Below, piece by piece: positions 30,255 to 38,593 of a stretch of 41,940 nucleotides of DNA. The position numbers and the translations under genes were made by a program. The DNA lies in NCBI GenBank assembly GCA_031418035.1, contig JANOWU010000315.1, forward strand, positions 1 to 41,940, read 5' to 3'. The stretch is from JANOYY01 sp031418035. GTDB lineage: Bacteria > Actinomycetota > Acidimicrobiia > Acidimicrobiales > JANYDT01. The notes under the pieces were generated by a model that was given only the letters and a program-made list of their open reading frames with translations, ran no database searches and was not told the DNA's origin. Position 1 is the stretch's first letter, and each line of letters begins with the position of its first letter.

Positions 30255-32775
30255 CCAGGGTGGATTTGCGGAGACGAACGGTGAGCTCGTCGATGGGGAG
30301 CGGCCGGGAGAACGCAAAGCCCTGACCGAGCTCGCATCCGGTCTCGAGCAACTTCGCGATCTGGTCCTCGTCTTCGATGCCTTCGGCAATGGCGACGAGG
30401 CCGAGCGAACCGGCGAGGGCGACAATGGCCCGAGCAAGGGACAGGTCTCCGCCTTGGATGAAGAGCTTGTCGATCTTGAGAAAGTCGAGGGGGAAACCGT
30501 GGGCGACGGCCAGCGAGGAGTAGCCCGTGCCGAAATCGTCCAGTGCCAATCGAATTCCCATGCCCTGGACTTCGGCGACGGCCGAATGCACCGCGGCCTT
30601 GTCGATGAGCGCTGCTGATTCGGTGATCTCGAGCACGAGCCGATCCGGCGAGAATTCCGTCTCGGTCAAGACGGTGCGGAGTCGAGCGACGAAGTCCGAT
30701 TCGAGGAGCTGGCGGACCGCGATGTTGACGCTGAGGAACAGGGGATTCCCGGAGTCCGACATGAGGTCTCGAACGTCGAGGCACGCTCGGCGCAGCACCC
30801 AGAGCCCGATCTCGACGATCAAGCCGCTGTCCTCGGCGATCGATATGAATCGGTCCGGCATCAACAGACCCAATTCCGGGTGGTCCCATCGCAGCAGCGT
30901 CTCGACGCTCACGACTTCGCGCGTCGTCAGTTTGACGATCGGTTGATAGCGGAGCGAGAACTCGCCGTTGTCTATGGCCTGTCGGAGACGGGTGACGAGC
31001 ATCAGGCGCTCGTGGGCCGATTCCACCATCGCTGTTTCGAACACCCGATGGGACCCCTTCCCGGTACGTTTCGCTTCGTACATGGCGACGTCTGCATTGC
31101 GGAGGGCGTCGCTCAACAGCTCACCTGGTTCGACGTGGGCGACGCCGACGCTTCCACGTACGACGAGGTCGTTGTCGCCGACTCGCATGGGTGGATCGAG
31201 TTTCGCGGCGATGCGCGTCGCAGTTTGCGTGGCGACTTCCATGTTGTCGCTCTGCAGGAGGACGGCAAACTCGTCGCCGCCCAGTCGAGCGACCAGATCA
31301 CCGCTTCGAATACAGGCACGGAGGCGATGTGCGACTTCGACCAGGACACAGTCACCGGCGGCGTGACCGAGGCTGTCGTTGATGGTCTTGAAGTCGTCGA
31401 GGTCGATGAGGAGTACGGTGCGCCGCGTCCCGGTGCCGTCGCCGAGCGCCGCGCTGAGGAGAGCCCGGTTCGGCAGTCCGGTAAGTGTGTCGTGGTTGGC
31501 CTGATGGCGCAGTTGTTCCTCGAGGCGGCTGAGTTCGCCGAGCGACCGTTCCAGGTGTGTGTTTTCGAGCCCCACCGCAATCTGGTTCGCGAGCACGTCG
31601 AACAGGTAGCGGTCCTTCTTCGAGAACGCGTGGACGCCACCAATTCGGTCTGCGACGACGATCAAGCCAAGCAGCCCGGCTTCTCCACGTATCCGCCGCA
31701 CCATGGCGTGTTTGATGCCGAGTTCGTCGAGCAGTCTCCGTTCGCGTTGGCCGCTGGTTGCGTCGATTATGCGCGTCATGTCCGTTTCAGGAATCCAGGC
31801 GGGCGAACCGTCGCCGCGCGACGACGCGGTTTCATCGTCGGTCAGCGTGAAACGTAACCACGAGTCACGGTCCGGCCGAGCGATGGACACCATTGCGAAC
31901 TTGGCCCGGAACACGGTGCGAGTTCCCTCCAGCATGTCGATGAGTGCGCGGTCGGTGTCCGTCGTGCGGTGAAGTGTCTTGGTCGCCTCGTAGAGGAACT
32001 CGACGTTGGTTCGATTCGTATGTTCGTTTACGAATAGTCGAAACGCGGTGTATGTGAGCAGGAGGGGGACTAACACGAGTGGTGTGAGGGCCGGGATGAA
32101 GTGGGTGGTCGTTGCGGCGATCACACCTATCGTGCCCGTGGCCATGGCGTTCAAAACTGAAAAGAGCGTCATTCGCCAGAGGTCGTGGATGAGCCAGCGC
32201 CATTCCGCGACCGAGCGAACCACCGATATGAGCGCTGATGCGAGAAGCGAGGCAACGGCGAGTGCCGCCAACGTCGTGAACCACATTTGCGGGCTCTCTG
32301 GCGACGGGGACGTTCCCTGAAGCGTGCGAGCTATTCCGAATGCGACGGCCGTCGTGAGGGTGGAGTTCGCGAGGTTGAAGACCGCCCGAACCGGCGTCGC
32401 TTTGCGGATCGTGAAAACGATGCCCAGACCGACGATCTGGGCGACCATGAACTGGGTCGGCGAAACGTACGCGATGCCCAGCGCCAGCGAAAGTTCGGAG
32501 AGGGTGAACGTCTGGGAGTCTGCCCGGTAGCGAACCTCGAACATCAGCCATTCACACAGTGCGGTGCCGGCGACGACGAGGAGGAACGGGATCGGAACGG
32601 GAAGTTTGATCGCGACCGGTAGGGAGGCGACCGTGCGGGCAGCGAAGAACGCCGCCAGCGCCAAGACGCTCACGAAGGCCCAGATACGGCGATTTGGGTT
32701 TGGGGGTAAACGGGCCACGGCAGGGCCGTGACCACGATGTTCCCGTCCAACTTGCACCTCTACTTTTCGGGTCAT
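30247..32775 (-). CDS. Membrane GGDEF-EAL cyclic-di-GMP turnover protein
   Basis: Dual-domain c-di-GMP enzyme. The N-terminal ~240 residues hold several hydrophobic segments (a MASE-like membrane sensor), followed by a GAF-like region (~260-400; VEFLYEATKTLHRTTDTDRALIDML). A diguanylate cyclase domain follows with an intact GGDEF at 499-503, then a phosphodiesterase domain. The latter starts with ETLLRW (Glu625 kept, Ala replaced by Thr in the EAL motif) and retains DDFGTGYSSL. Both activities may be intact. The frame extends to 32835, but ATG 32775 is preferred because GGGGGTG precedes it on this strand. It is divergent from the MBL gene; the 240-bp region between them has no promoter I can place with confidence. 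Confidence 0.92.
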   Translation of the reverse strand: MTRKVEVQVGREHRGHGPAVARLPPNPNRRIWAFVSVLALAAFFAARTVASLPVAIKLPVPIPFLLVVAGTALCEWLMFEVRYRADSQTFTLSELSLALGIAYVSPTQFMVAQIVGLGIVFTIRKATPVRAVFNLANSTLTTAVAFGIARTLQGTSPSPESPQMWFTTLAALAVASLLASALISVVRSVAEWRWLIHDLWRMTLFSVLNAMATGTIGVIAATTTHFIPALTPLVLVPLLLTYTAFRLFVNEHTNRTNVEFLYEATKTLHRTTDTDRALIDMLEGTRTVFRAKFAMVSIARPDRDSWLRFTLTDDETASSRGDGSPAWIPETDMTRIIDATSGQRERRLLDELGIKHAMVRRIRGEAGLLGLIVVADRIGGVHAFSKKDRYLFDVLANQIAVGLENTHLERSLGELSRLEEQLRHQANHDTLTGLPNRALLSAALGDGTGTRRTVLLIDLDDFKTINDSLGHAAGDCVLVEVAHRLRACIRSGDLVARLGGDEFAVLLQSDNMEVATQTATRIAAKLDPPMRVGDNDLVVRGSVGVAHVEPGELLSDALRNADVAMYEAKRTGKGSHRVFETAMVESAHERLMLVTRLRQAIDNGEFSLRYQPIVKLTTREVVSVETLLRWDHPELGLLMPDRFISIAEDSGLIVEIGLWVLRRACLDVRDLMSDSGNPLFLSVNIAVRQLLESDFVARLRTVLTETEFSPDRLVLEITESAALIDKAAVHSAVAEVQGMGIRLALDDFGTGYSSLAVAHGFPLDFLKIDKLFIQGGDLSLARAIVALAGSLGLVAIAEGIEDEDQIAKLLETGCELGQGFAFSRPLPIDELTVRLRKSTLVP

Positions 32776-33015
32776 CACCCCCGAAACTTGATGGAGAGTA
32801 GGCCTTGCGACCCTGGAAATGAGTCGTCGGACCACCTAGTGGCCGACGTCTTCTCTCGTTCGTCGCTCAGGTTTGGCCGGCCGGTGTGTAGTTGGTCACA
32901 GCCTCTAGCTCTCGGAGCCGGACGCCCTTATTGTTCATACACTCTGTGCGGTTCGACAGGGTGTCTGAGCGCTCTTCCGGCGTCGGGCCGAGTAGTAATT
33001 TCCAGGGGGAATCCG

Positions 33016-33909
33016 TTGAGGGTCACGTTCTTTGGCGTCCGAGGTTCGACGCCGTGTCCGACGGGTCCAAACGCTCGCTACGGTGGAAACACGTCCTGTG
33101 TCGCGGTGAACATTCCGGGTGAGAGCCCGATCGTGTTCGACCTGGGTACGGGCTTGCAGAGCTGGGGCCGACATCAGCCCCTCGATGGCTCGTTCAGTGC
33201 GACCGCCCTAGTCACCCACTTTCACTTCGACCACGTCCAGGGACTCCCGTTTCTGGCGGCGGCTGATCGTCCGGGCGCGAAGTTCTCCGTGTACGGCCCG
33301 GGGGAGACCGGCTCGACGGTCAAGGACCTGTTCACGGGGTTCGTCCGCCCGCCCTACTTCCCAGTGGGTATCGACCAGCTTCGCGGCACCTACGACCTCC
33401 ATGATGTGATCGACGCGGATTTCTTGATTGGCGAGGTGAAGGTCAAGGTCCGCCCGGTGCCCCACGTCGGGCTGACGGTCGGCTACCGACTGGACTGGAA
33501 CGGATGCTCGGTGGCCTACATCAGCGACCACCAGGCTCCGCTGGGGCTCGATTCCATAGCCCCTTCCGTGCTCGAACTCTGTGATGGCGTCGACCTGCTG
33601 ATTCACGATGCCCAGTACACGATGGCCGACTGGGAGACCAAGAGCCACTGGGGTCATTGCACGGTCGATTACGCGCTCGATGTTGCGATCGCTTCGCGGG
33701 TGAAAGCGTTGTGCCTGTTCCATCACGATCCTTCGCGCACCGACAACGAGATCGACAAGCTCACGGCGTCGCTAAAGGAACGGGCGAAGGCGAACAACAT
33801 CGAAGTGTTCGCCGCCGCGGAGGGTCTGAAGATCGCGGTGGGGAAGCCCGTCGGGCCTCAGATCGCGAAGTCGATCGCCGTCGGACCGATGTTCAGCTCC
33901 AACTGCTGA
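33016..33909 (+). CDS. Metallo-beta-lactamase-fold hydrolase
   Basis: Binuclear metal hydrolase of the MBL superfamily, close to the group that opens with FFGVRGSTPCP and carries YGGNTSCVAV (phosphodiesterase/phosphoribosyl-phosphodiesterase-like). The metal motif HFHFDH is at residues 68-73, with later ligands in the ISDHQAPLG, LIHDAQYT and HHDPSRTD blocks. Length is 298 aa from TTG 33016, which is preceded by AGGGGGA 5 bp upstream and directly followed by the family N-terminus RVTFFGVRG. Longer in-frame readings overlap the divergent GGDEF gene and are rejected. The flavin reductase gene follows 38 bp later. The substrate is not determinable. Confidence 0.85.
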   Translation: MRVTFFGVRGSTPCPTGPNARYGGNTSCVAVNIPGESPIVFDLGTGLQSWGRHQPLDGSFSATALVTHFHFDHVQGLPFLAAADRPGAKFSVYGPGETGSTVKDLFTGFVRPPYFPVGIDQLRGTYDLHDVIDADFLIGEVKVKVRPVPHVGLTVGYRLDWNGCSVAYISDHQAPLGLDSIAPSVLELCDGVDLLIHDAQYTMADWETKSHWGHCTVDYALDVAIASRVKALCLFHHDPSRTDNEIDKLTASLKERAKANNIEVFAAAEGLKIAVGKPVGPQIAKSIAVGPMFSSNC

Positions 33910-33947
33910 AACGTGGTTTCCGCAACGACTCGTGGAAGACTGAACTC

Positions 33948-34451
33948 ATGAATGGACCGCTTCAACATCCTGTCATCGACGGTGCCGACTACCGACACGT
34001 GATGGGACACTTCCTGACTGGCGTCACGATAATCACGGCCATCGAACCCGAGTCAGGGGCCCCGGTCGGGTTGGCAGCAAGCTCCTTCACGTCGGTGTCG
34101 ATGGACCCCGCCCTCGTCCTGTTCTGTGCGGGGAAGAGTTCGTCGAGTTGGGGGAAGATCCGTGCCGCCGGGTCCTACTGCGTGAATGTGCTCGGTGCCG
34201 ATGACGAAGCGCTATGTCGGACGTTCGCCTCGAAGAGTACCGACAAGTTTGCTGGCGTGGCCTGGCACGGTGGCCCGTCGGGCTCACCGATTCTTGGGTC
34301 AGCGCTCGCCTGGATCGACTGTGTGATGCACGATGAGGTCGACGCCGGCGACCACGTGGTCGCGATCGGACGGGTACTCGACCTCGGAACGACTGAGTCG
34401 AATGGTCCGCTCGCGTATTACCGGGGTGGTTACGGCCGCTTCCAGCCGTAG
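33948..34451 (+). CDS. Flavin reductase-like (FMN-binding split-barrel) protein
   Basis: Flavin:NAD(P)H oxidoreductase-like domain of ~168 residues. The pattern fits the family: MGHFLTGVTIITAI, GLAASSFTSVSMDPALVLFCAGKSSSSW, YCVNVLGADDEAL, and a C-terminal HVVAIGRVLDLG...PLAYYRGGYG. Such proteins give reduced flavin to monooxygenases or act directly on small substrates; no monooxygenase partner is adjacent. The start is ATG 33948. It lies between the MBL gene and rfbC, which starts 10 bp after its stop, so the three are probably one transcript. Confidence 0.88.
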   Translation: MNGPLQHPVIDGADYRHVMGHFLTGVTIITAIEPESGAPVGLAASSFTSVSMDPALVLFCAGKSSSSWGKIRAAGSYCVNVLGADDEALCRTFASKSTDKFAGVAWHGGPSGSPILGSALAWIDCVMHDEVDAGDHVVAIGRVLDLGTTESNGPLAYYRGGYGRFQP

Positions 34452-34461
34452 CCGGACCGAT

Positions 34462-35028
34462 ATGCCGTTTACCTTTCATGAGTTCGACGTCCGTGGTGTG
34501 GTCCTGGTCGAATCCATTCCCTTTGGAGACGACCGCGGCAAATTTTTTGAAGCCTTCAAGGCTTCGGAGTTCGAAGCGGCGGGATTGCCCGGCTCTTTCC
34601 GCCAGGACAATCAGTCGTCGTCCGTGCCGGGGGTGTTGCGAGGTTTGCACTTCCAACGCGATCCATACGCGCAGGGAAAGCTGGTCTCGGTGTCATCGGG
34701 TGCGATCTGGGACGTCGCCGTAGACATTCGCGCTGGTTCCCCTTCGTTCGGCGAGTGGGTCGGAGTGGAGTTGGCCGCCGACGACGGACGCGCCCTCTAC
34801 ATTCCTCCCGGTTTTGCCCACGGCTTTTGTGTGCTCGGAACCGATGCTGCGACCGTGCGTTATAAGTGCACGAACGAATACTCGCATCCCCACGATGGTG
34901 GTGTCCGCTGGGACGATCCCGAGATCGCGGTGGCGTGGCCGATCGATACGGACCCGATTCTGTCGGCCAAGGACATCGCGCAACCGTTGTTGCGCGACTG
35001 CGACCACGGGTTCGTCTACAAGCCGTAA
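34462..35028 (+). CDS. rfbC: dTDP-4-dehydrorhamnose 3,5-epimerase (RmlC)
   Basis: Cupin-fold epimerase of dTDP-rhamnose synthesis. The family blocks are clear: FDDRGKFFE-type segment (GDDRGKFFEAFKASEFEAAG), RQDNQSSSVPGVLRGLHFQ with the catalytic His, GKLVSVSSGAIWDVAVDIR, and the YIPPGFAHGFCVL signature. Length 188 aa is normal. The start is ATG 34462. The other rml genes are not in the window, so a role in cell-wall or glycan rhamnose is by family only. Confidence 0.93.
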   Translation: MPFTFHEFDVRGVVLVESIPFGDDRGKFFEAFKASEFEAAGLPGSFRQDNQSSSVPGVLRGLHFQRDPYAQGKLVSVSSGAIWDVAVDIRAGSPSFGEWVGVELAADDGRALYIPPGFAHGFCVLGTDAATVRYKCTNEYSHPHDGGVRWDDPEIAVAWPIDTDPILSAKDIAQPLLRDCDHGFVYKP

Positions 35029-35037
35029 CGCACTGCG

Positions 35038-35160
35038 TTAGCGGTTTCGCCGATTACGTCGGCGGGAACGAAACGCCCACCATTTTTGTCGGGCGACTCG
35101 GAGTGCGAGGAGAACACAAAAGAGCGCCGCCACGAAGGCGACGCCCCGAATGTTGATCAT
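35038..35160 (-). CDS. Possible 40-residue single-pass membrane protein
   Basis: An open frame from ATG 35160 to TAA 35038 encodes a short lead (MINIRG), one hydrophobic helix (VAFVAALFCVLLALRV) and a strongly basic tail with two Trp (RQKWWAFRSRRRNRRNR). GAGG lies 5 bp before the ATG on this strand. It has the look of a small inner-membrane protein with a cytosolic basic end. Against it: no homologue is known to me, the frame is also open upstream of the ATG, and it is very short. It lies between rfbC (convergent) and the secreted protein gene (same strand). Confidence 0.35.
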   Translation of the reverse strand: MINIRGVAFVAALFCVLLALRVARQKWWAFRSRRRNRRNR

Positions 35161-35215
35161 GTTGCCTCGAAGGTCACACGTGCCGTGCTCGGCAGGCCGA
35201 CGTGGCCGGAGGGAT

Positions 35216-35617
35216 CTACTTGGTCCAACGGAACCGGCCGTTCTTGTCGGCCTTGCAGGTCAGCTTTTGTCCTTTGTTGTCGGTCCCTCGCTTGCCGCTC
35301 TCGGCTTTTGCGCAGAACCGTCCGTTCGTTGGTTGACCGGGGGCCGACGCCGGAGCGGGCGATGACTTAGAGGACGATTTCGAGGAACTGGCCTTCGTCG
35401 TTTTCGCGGCCTGGGTGGCGGGGGCCGACGCGCCCGAAGCGGCCCAGCGGTACCGTGAACCATCCTTGGTACAGGTCAGGTTGCCGTCTTTGGTTCCGAC
35501 CTTTGCGCTCGAGCAGAGTTGACCGGCGGTTGCCGCTGACGCCGACGGCGCCGTGACCGTGAGACTGGCCGCGAGTACGAGGCCGGTGGCAAGGGCAATG
35601 GATCGAAAACGGCTCAT
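35216..35617 (-). CDS. Small secreted protein with two Cys-pair repeats
   Basis: Not a family I can name. A classical signal peptide (residues 1-28, SIALATGLVLAASLTVTAPSA then SA/AT cut) is followed by two similar ~28-residue units. The first is GQLCSSAKVGTKDGNLTCTKDG with SRYRW. The second is GRFCAKAESGKRGTDNKGQKL then TCKADKNGRFRW. Each has two Cys and ends in R-x-x-W or R-F-R-W. A Ser/Lys/Ala/Pro-rich linker joins the units. The Cys pairs suggest one disulfide per unit. The start is ATG 35617 with AAAGGA upstream. Upstream lie a TACTAT -10-like box and a four-copy 20-bp tandem array. Confidence 0.75.
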   Translation of the reverse strand: MSRFRSIALATGLVLAASLTVTAPSASAATAGQLCSSAKVGTKDGNLTCTKDGSRYRWAASGASAPATQAAKTTKASSSKSSSKSSPAPASAPGQPTNGRFCAKAESGKRGTDNKGQKLTCKADKNGRFRWTK

Positions 35618-35672
35618 GGGTTCCTTTCGGGAGCCCGAATCGCATGCAGTGATTCAGGCTGGTGGTGGCTCA

Positions 35673-35678
35673 ATAGTA
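35673..35678 (-). promoter_or_regulatory. Candidate -10 element of the secreted-protein gene
   Basis: Read on the minus strand this is TACTAT, about 55 bp before the ATG at 35617, directly downstream of the tandem array. No good -35 hexamer sits at 16-18 bp spacing; that position lies in the array, which would fit activation by a protein bound there. Confidence 0.35.
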
Positions 35679-35760
35679 AAAGCACTGCATGTACAACGAG
35701 AGCATTACGTGAACACAACGAAAGCACGGCGTGACCACGGAAAGCACTGCGTGAACGGCG
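35679..35760. repeat. Four tandem ~20-bp repeats upstream of the secreted-protein gene
   Basis: Four head-to-tail units start at about 35679, 35701, 35721 and 35741, of 20-22 bp each, consensus aaagcactgcgtgaacacgg, with 3-6 changes per unit. Units of about two helical turns would place a bound protein on the same face of the DNA. They have no spacers, so they are not CRISPR. They lie between the stop of the oligopeptidase gene and the start of the secreted-protein gene, both on the minus strand. Confidence 0.8.
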
Positions 35761-35778
35761 AATCAGATCGCAGTTCTA

Positions 35779-37929
35779 TCAACTACGACGCTCACGGGAC
35801 GATTTCGTCGCGTCGAGGAGAAAGGCGAGGGTAAAAGCCTCGTCGCGCCAGCTCTCGTATCGTCCACTCGGCCCGCCGTGCCCCGCTCCCATTTCGGTTC
35901 GCAACAGCACCGGTCCGCCGCCCGTCGCCCGCGAACGTATTCGCTGGACCCACTTTGCCGGCTCGAAATAGCTGACCCTCGGATCGTTCAGTCCGGCGGT
36001 CACGAGCATCGCCGGGTAGTCCACCGCGCCGACGTTTTCGTAAGGCGCATAGGACTTCATGTAGTCGTAGAAGTCCGGCTCGTTCGGGTTTCCCCACTCT
36101 TCTTTCTCGATCTCGGTGAGGGGCAGCGAGTCGTCGAGCATGGTGGTCAGTGAGTCGACGAAAGGAACCTCGGCGACCACAGCGTTCCAGAGGGTGGGTT
36201 CGAGGTTTGTGACCCCACCCATGAGGAGACCGCCTGCGCTCCCACCGCGAGCAGCCAGCCTCCCTACGTGCACATAGTTGTTTGCGACAAGGTGTTTGGC
36301 GCACGCGATGAAGTCGGTGAACGTATTGCGCTTCTTCAGGAACTTCCCGTCGAGGTACCAGCGTCGACCGAGTTCGCCTCCGCCGCGGATGTGCGCGATT
36401 GCGAACACCATCCCGCGGTCGAGGAGTGAAAGCCGCATGACGCTGAACGTCGGATCGATAGAGATCTCATAGGAGCCGTATCCGTAGAGCACTCCCGGCG
36501 CTGAACCATCGAGCTTGGTGTTGCGATGGCGCACGAGGCTGATCGGCACCTGGGTGCCGTCGTCGGCGCTCGCCCAGAGCCGTTCGCTGACGTAGTGGGC
36601 AGGATCGAACCCGCCAAGAACGGGCTGCTGCTTGCGCAACACCCGCTCGCCGGTCACGAGGTTCTCGTCGTACGTGCTTCCCGGCGTCGTCATCGACGTG
36701 TATCCGAAACGGATGGTGGGGGAGTCGAACTCGACGTTGCTTGTTCCCCAGACACTGTGAACGGGGTCGTGGTGGGTCAGGATCCTCTGGCTGCTGGGGT
36801 TCCCGGCATCATCGAGGGTGATGATGCGAATCCGTTCCATGCCCTCGAATCGTTCGTACAGCGCGATGTGGTTCCGGAAGAGATCGAATGCGTCGATCTT
36901 CGCCGCGGCGTCGGTGACCTCGGTGCCGTCGACGAATCGTGCAGGGACGAGCGGCGATCCTGGCGCAGTCGCTACAGCCAGGCGGAAGTTCTCCGCACCA
37001 TCATTGGTGAGCACGAACCAACGCTCGGTGCCGTCGTTGGCAACGTGGTGATCGACGCCGTACTCGATGTCTTGACGACGTGGCATCACCACCTTCCATT
37101 CGCCCGTTGGATCGCTTGCCTTAAGTACACGTACTTCTGCGGTGACTTGTGATGCGACCGACATGAGGAGGTAGGCGTCGGTCGCGCTTGTGCTCAGACC
37201 GACGAAGAATCGATCATCGTCTTCCTGGAACACGAGCACGTCGGCGTCCTGGGGCGTCCCGAGAACATGACGCCAGAGCTGCCACGGACGCATCATGTCG
37301 TCGAGCGTCGTGTACAGGATTGTCGTGTTATCGGCGCCCCACACGACGCCCGGCGCCGTCTCGGTCAATACGTCGGGGAGATCAAGGTTGGTTGCGAGGT
37401 CGCGGACGTGCAGTTCGTACACCTCGTCTCCGTCGGTATCGAACGCGTAGGCGAGCAGTTCGTGGTTGGGGCTCACCTCAAAGGTGCCGAGGGCGAAGAA
37501 CTGGTGGTCGGCCGCGAGGACGTTTTCGTCGAGCAGTGTCTGGTCGGTTGCGTCGTTGGGTTCCGCGTGGCGTGGACGGCGACAGTGAATTCCGTATTGC
37601 TGGCCCTCCACGGTCCGTCCGAAGTAGTCCCACGGACCTTTGCTCGTCGGTACGCTGAGGTCGGTTTCGAGGATGCGCGATTTGAATTCCAGAAACAATT
37701 CCTCGCGCAACGGTGCGAGGTGTTCCAGCATGTGCTCGGTGTAGCTGTTCTCGGCCCGAAGATGGTCGAGGACCTCAGCGTTTTCCTTCTCCCGCAGCCA
37801 TGCGTATTCGTCGATCCGGGTGTCTCCGTGAACCGTGGTTGCCACCGGTCGTTTGACCGCGACGGGCGCAAGATGCGAAACGGTCGCTTCCGGAGTGGGA
37901 CTCGAACTGGACGGCGAAGATGCTGACAT
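35779..37929 (-). CDS. ptrB: Oligopeptidase B-like S9 serine peptidase
   Basis: Cytoplasmic prolyl-oligopeptidase-family enzyme that cuts short peptides, in this subgroup usually after Arg or Lys. The N-terminal beta-propeller (~80-440) follows a DEYAWLREKENAEVLDHL lead. The alpha/beta-hydrolase domain has the catalytic triad Ser564 (RGGSAGGLLMGG), Asp649 (LNDPRVSYFEPAKW) and His684 (GAGHGGPSGR). The blocks YGSYEISIDPTFS and FAIAHIRGGGELGRRWY are typical. Length 716 aa is normal. The start is ATG 37929; no leader peptide is visible. It is divergent from the hexapeptide gene, and an inverted repeat lies between them. Confidence 0.93.
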   Translation of the reverse strand: MSASSPSSSSPTPEATVSHLAPVAVKRPVATTVHGDTRIDEYAWLREKENAEVLDHLRAENSYTEHMLEHLAPLREELFLEFKSRILETDLSVPTSKGPWDYFGRTVEGQQYGIHCRRPRHAEPNDATDQTLLDENVLAADHQFFALGTFEVSPNHELLAYAFDTDGDEVYELHVRDLATNLDLPDVLTETAPGVVWGADNTTILYTTLDDMMRPWQLWRHVLGTPQDADVLVFQEDDDRFFVGLSTSATDAYLLMSVASQVTAEVRVLKASDPTGEWKVVMPRRQDIEYGVDHHVANDGTERWFVLTNDGAENFRLAVATAPGSPLVPARFVDGTEVTDAAAKIDAFDLFRNHIALYERFEGMERIRIITLDDAGNPSSQRILTHHDPVHSVWGTSNVEFDSPTIRFGYTSMTTPGSTYDENLVTGERVLRKQQPVLGGFDPAHYVSERLWASADDGTQVPISLVRHRNTKLDGSAPGVLYGYGSYEISIDPTFSVMRLSLLDRGMVFAIAHIRGGGELGRRWYLDGKFLKKRNTFTDFIACAKHLVANNYVHVGRLAARGGSAGGLLMGGVTNLEPTLWNAVVAEVPFVDSLTTMLDDSLPLTEIEKEEWGNPNEPDFYDYMKSYAPYENVGAVDYPAMLVTAGLNDPRVSYFEPAKWVQRIRSRATGGGPVLLRTEMGAGHGGPSGRYESWRDEAFTLAFLLDATKSSRERRS

Positions 37930-37990
37930 GGTCCACCCAGGGTACCGGTGCCCATGGTGTTGGCGTTTTGCGACGGAACCCGAGCGACGT

Positions 37991-38010
37991 GCGAAACGGA
38001 ACCGTTTCGC
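37991..38010. promoter_or_regulatory. Operator-like palindrome between ptrB and the hexapeptide gene
   Basis: GCGAAACGG (37991-37999) and CCGTTTCGC (38002-38010) form a perfect inverted repeat of 9 bp per arm with a 2-bp centre, typical of a dimeric repressor site. It overlaps the expected -35 region of the hexapeptide gene, whose candidate -10 TACATT lies at 38030-38035. With that -10, transcription would begin at or near the ATG 38042, suggesting a leaderless mRNA. Confidence 0.45.
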
Positions 38011-38041
38011 TCCCTGTCACGGGCGTCACTACATTGGCTCG

Positions 38042-38560
38042 ATGGCCATATACGCTCTCGGCGACCTCGTCCCCTCCATTGACCCCACCGCCTTCGTGCA
38101 TCCCGATGCCACGATCATCGGCAACGTGACGATCGGTCCGGAGAGCACCATTTGGCCCCAGGCTGTCCTGCGCGGTGATCACGGCTACATCACGATCGGA
38201 GCCCGGACGTCGATCCAGGACGGTTGCGTCATCCACACAACGCCCCACGCGCCAACGACGGTCGGCGACGACTGCGTGATCGGACACCTCGTGCACCTCG
38301 AAGGCTGCACCATCGAGTCGGGTTCGTTGGTAGGCAACGCCAGCGTTGTGCTGCATCGCGCCATCGTTCGCACCGGGGCCCTGGTGGGATCGAACGCGGT
38401 GGTGACGAATGATCTCGAGGTGCCGAGCGGCGCGATGGCCCTCGGTGTCCCGGCCAAGATCAAGCTCGATTGCGTGGACCCCGAAATGATCCGCGGCTCG
38501 GCGGAGGTCTACGTCCACAACGGTCACAACTACCGCAAGAACCTCCGCCGGATCGACTGA
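38042..38560 (+). CDS. Gamma-carbonic anhydrase-like hexapeptide-repeat protein
   Basis: Left-handed beta-helix protein of the gamma-CA / PaaY / YrdA family, 172 aa. Hexapeptide repeats run through VHPDATIIGNVTIGPESTIW and AVLRGDHGYITIGARTSIQDG; VIGHLVHLEG and VLHRAIVRTGALVG follow. His residues at VIHTTPH, VIGHLVHLEG are in the places used to bind a metal between subunits. Family members are trimeric and may hydrate CO2 or act as CoA-linked thioesterases; activity cannot be told from sequence. The start is ATG 38042; no good Shine-Dalgarno sequence, fitting a leaderless message. It is convergent with the citrate-synthase-like gene. Confidence 0.87.
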   Translation: MAIYALGDLVPSIDPTAFVHPDATIIGNVTIGPESTIWPQAVLRGDHGYITIGARTSIQDGCVIHTTPHAPTTVGDDCVIGHLVHLEGCTIESGSLVGNASVVLHRAIVRTGALVGSNAVVTNDLEVPSGAMALGVPAKIKLDCVDPEMIRGSAEVYVHNGHNYRKNLRRID

Positions 38561-38593
38561 GTCGGGGCGCGTCGGTCACGTCGGCGCGTGCCA

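Noticed and set aside
32728..33015. 96-residue N-terminal extension of the MBL hydrolase
   Set aside because: It overlaps the divergent GGDEF/EAL gene start, and a TTG with good Shine-Dalgarno precedes the conserved fold.
35679..35760. CRISPR array
   Set aside because: Units are head-to-tail without spacers and vary in sequence; no cas genes nearby.
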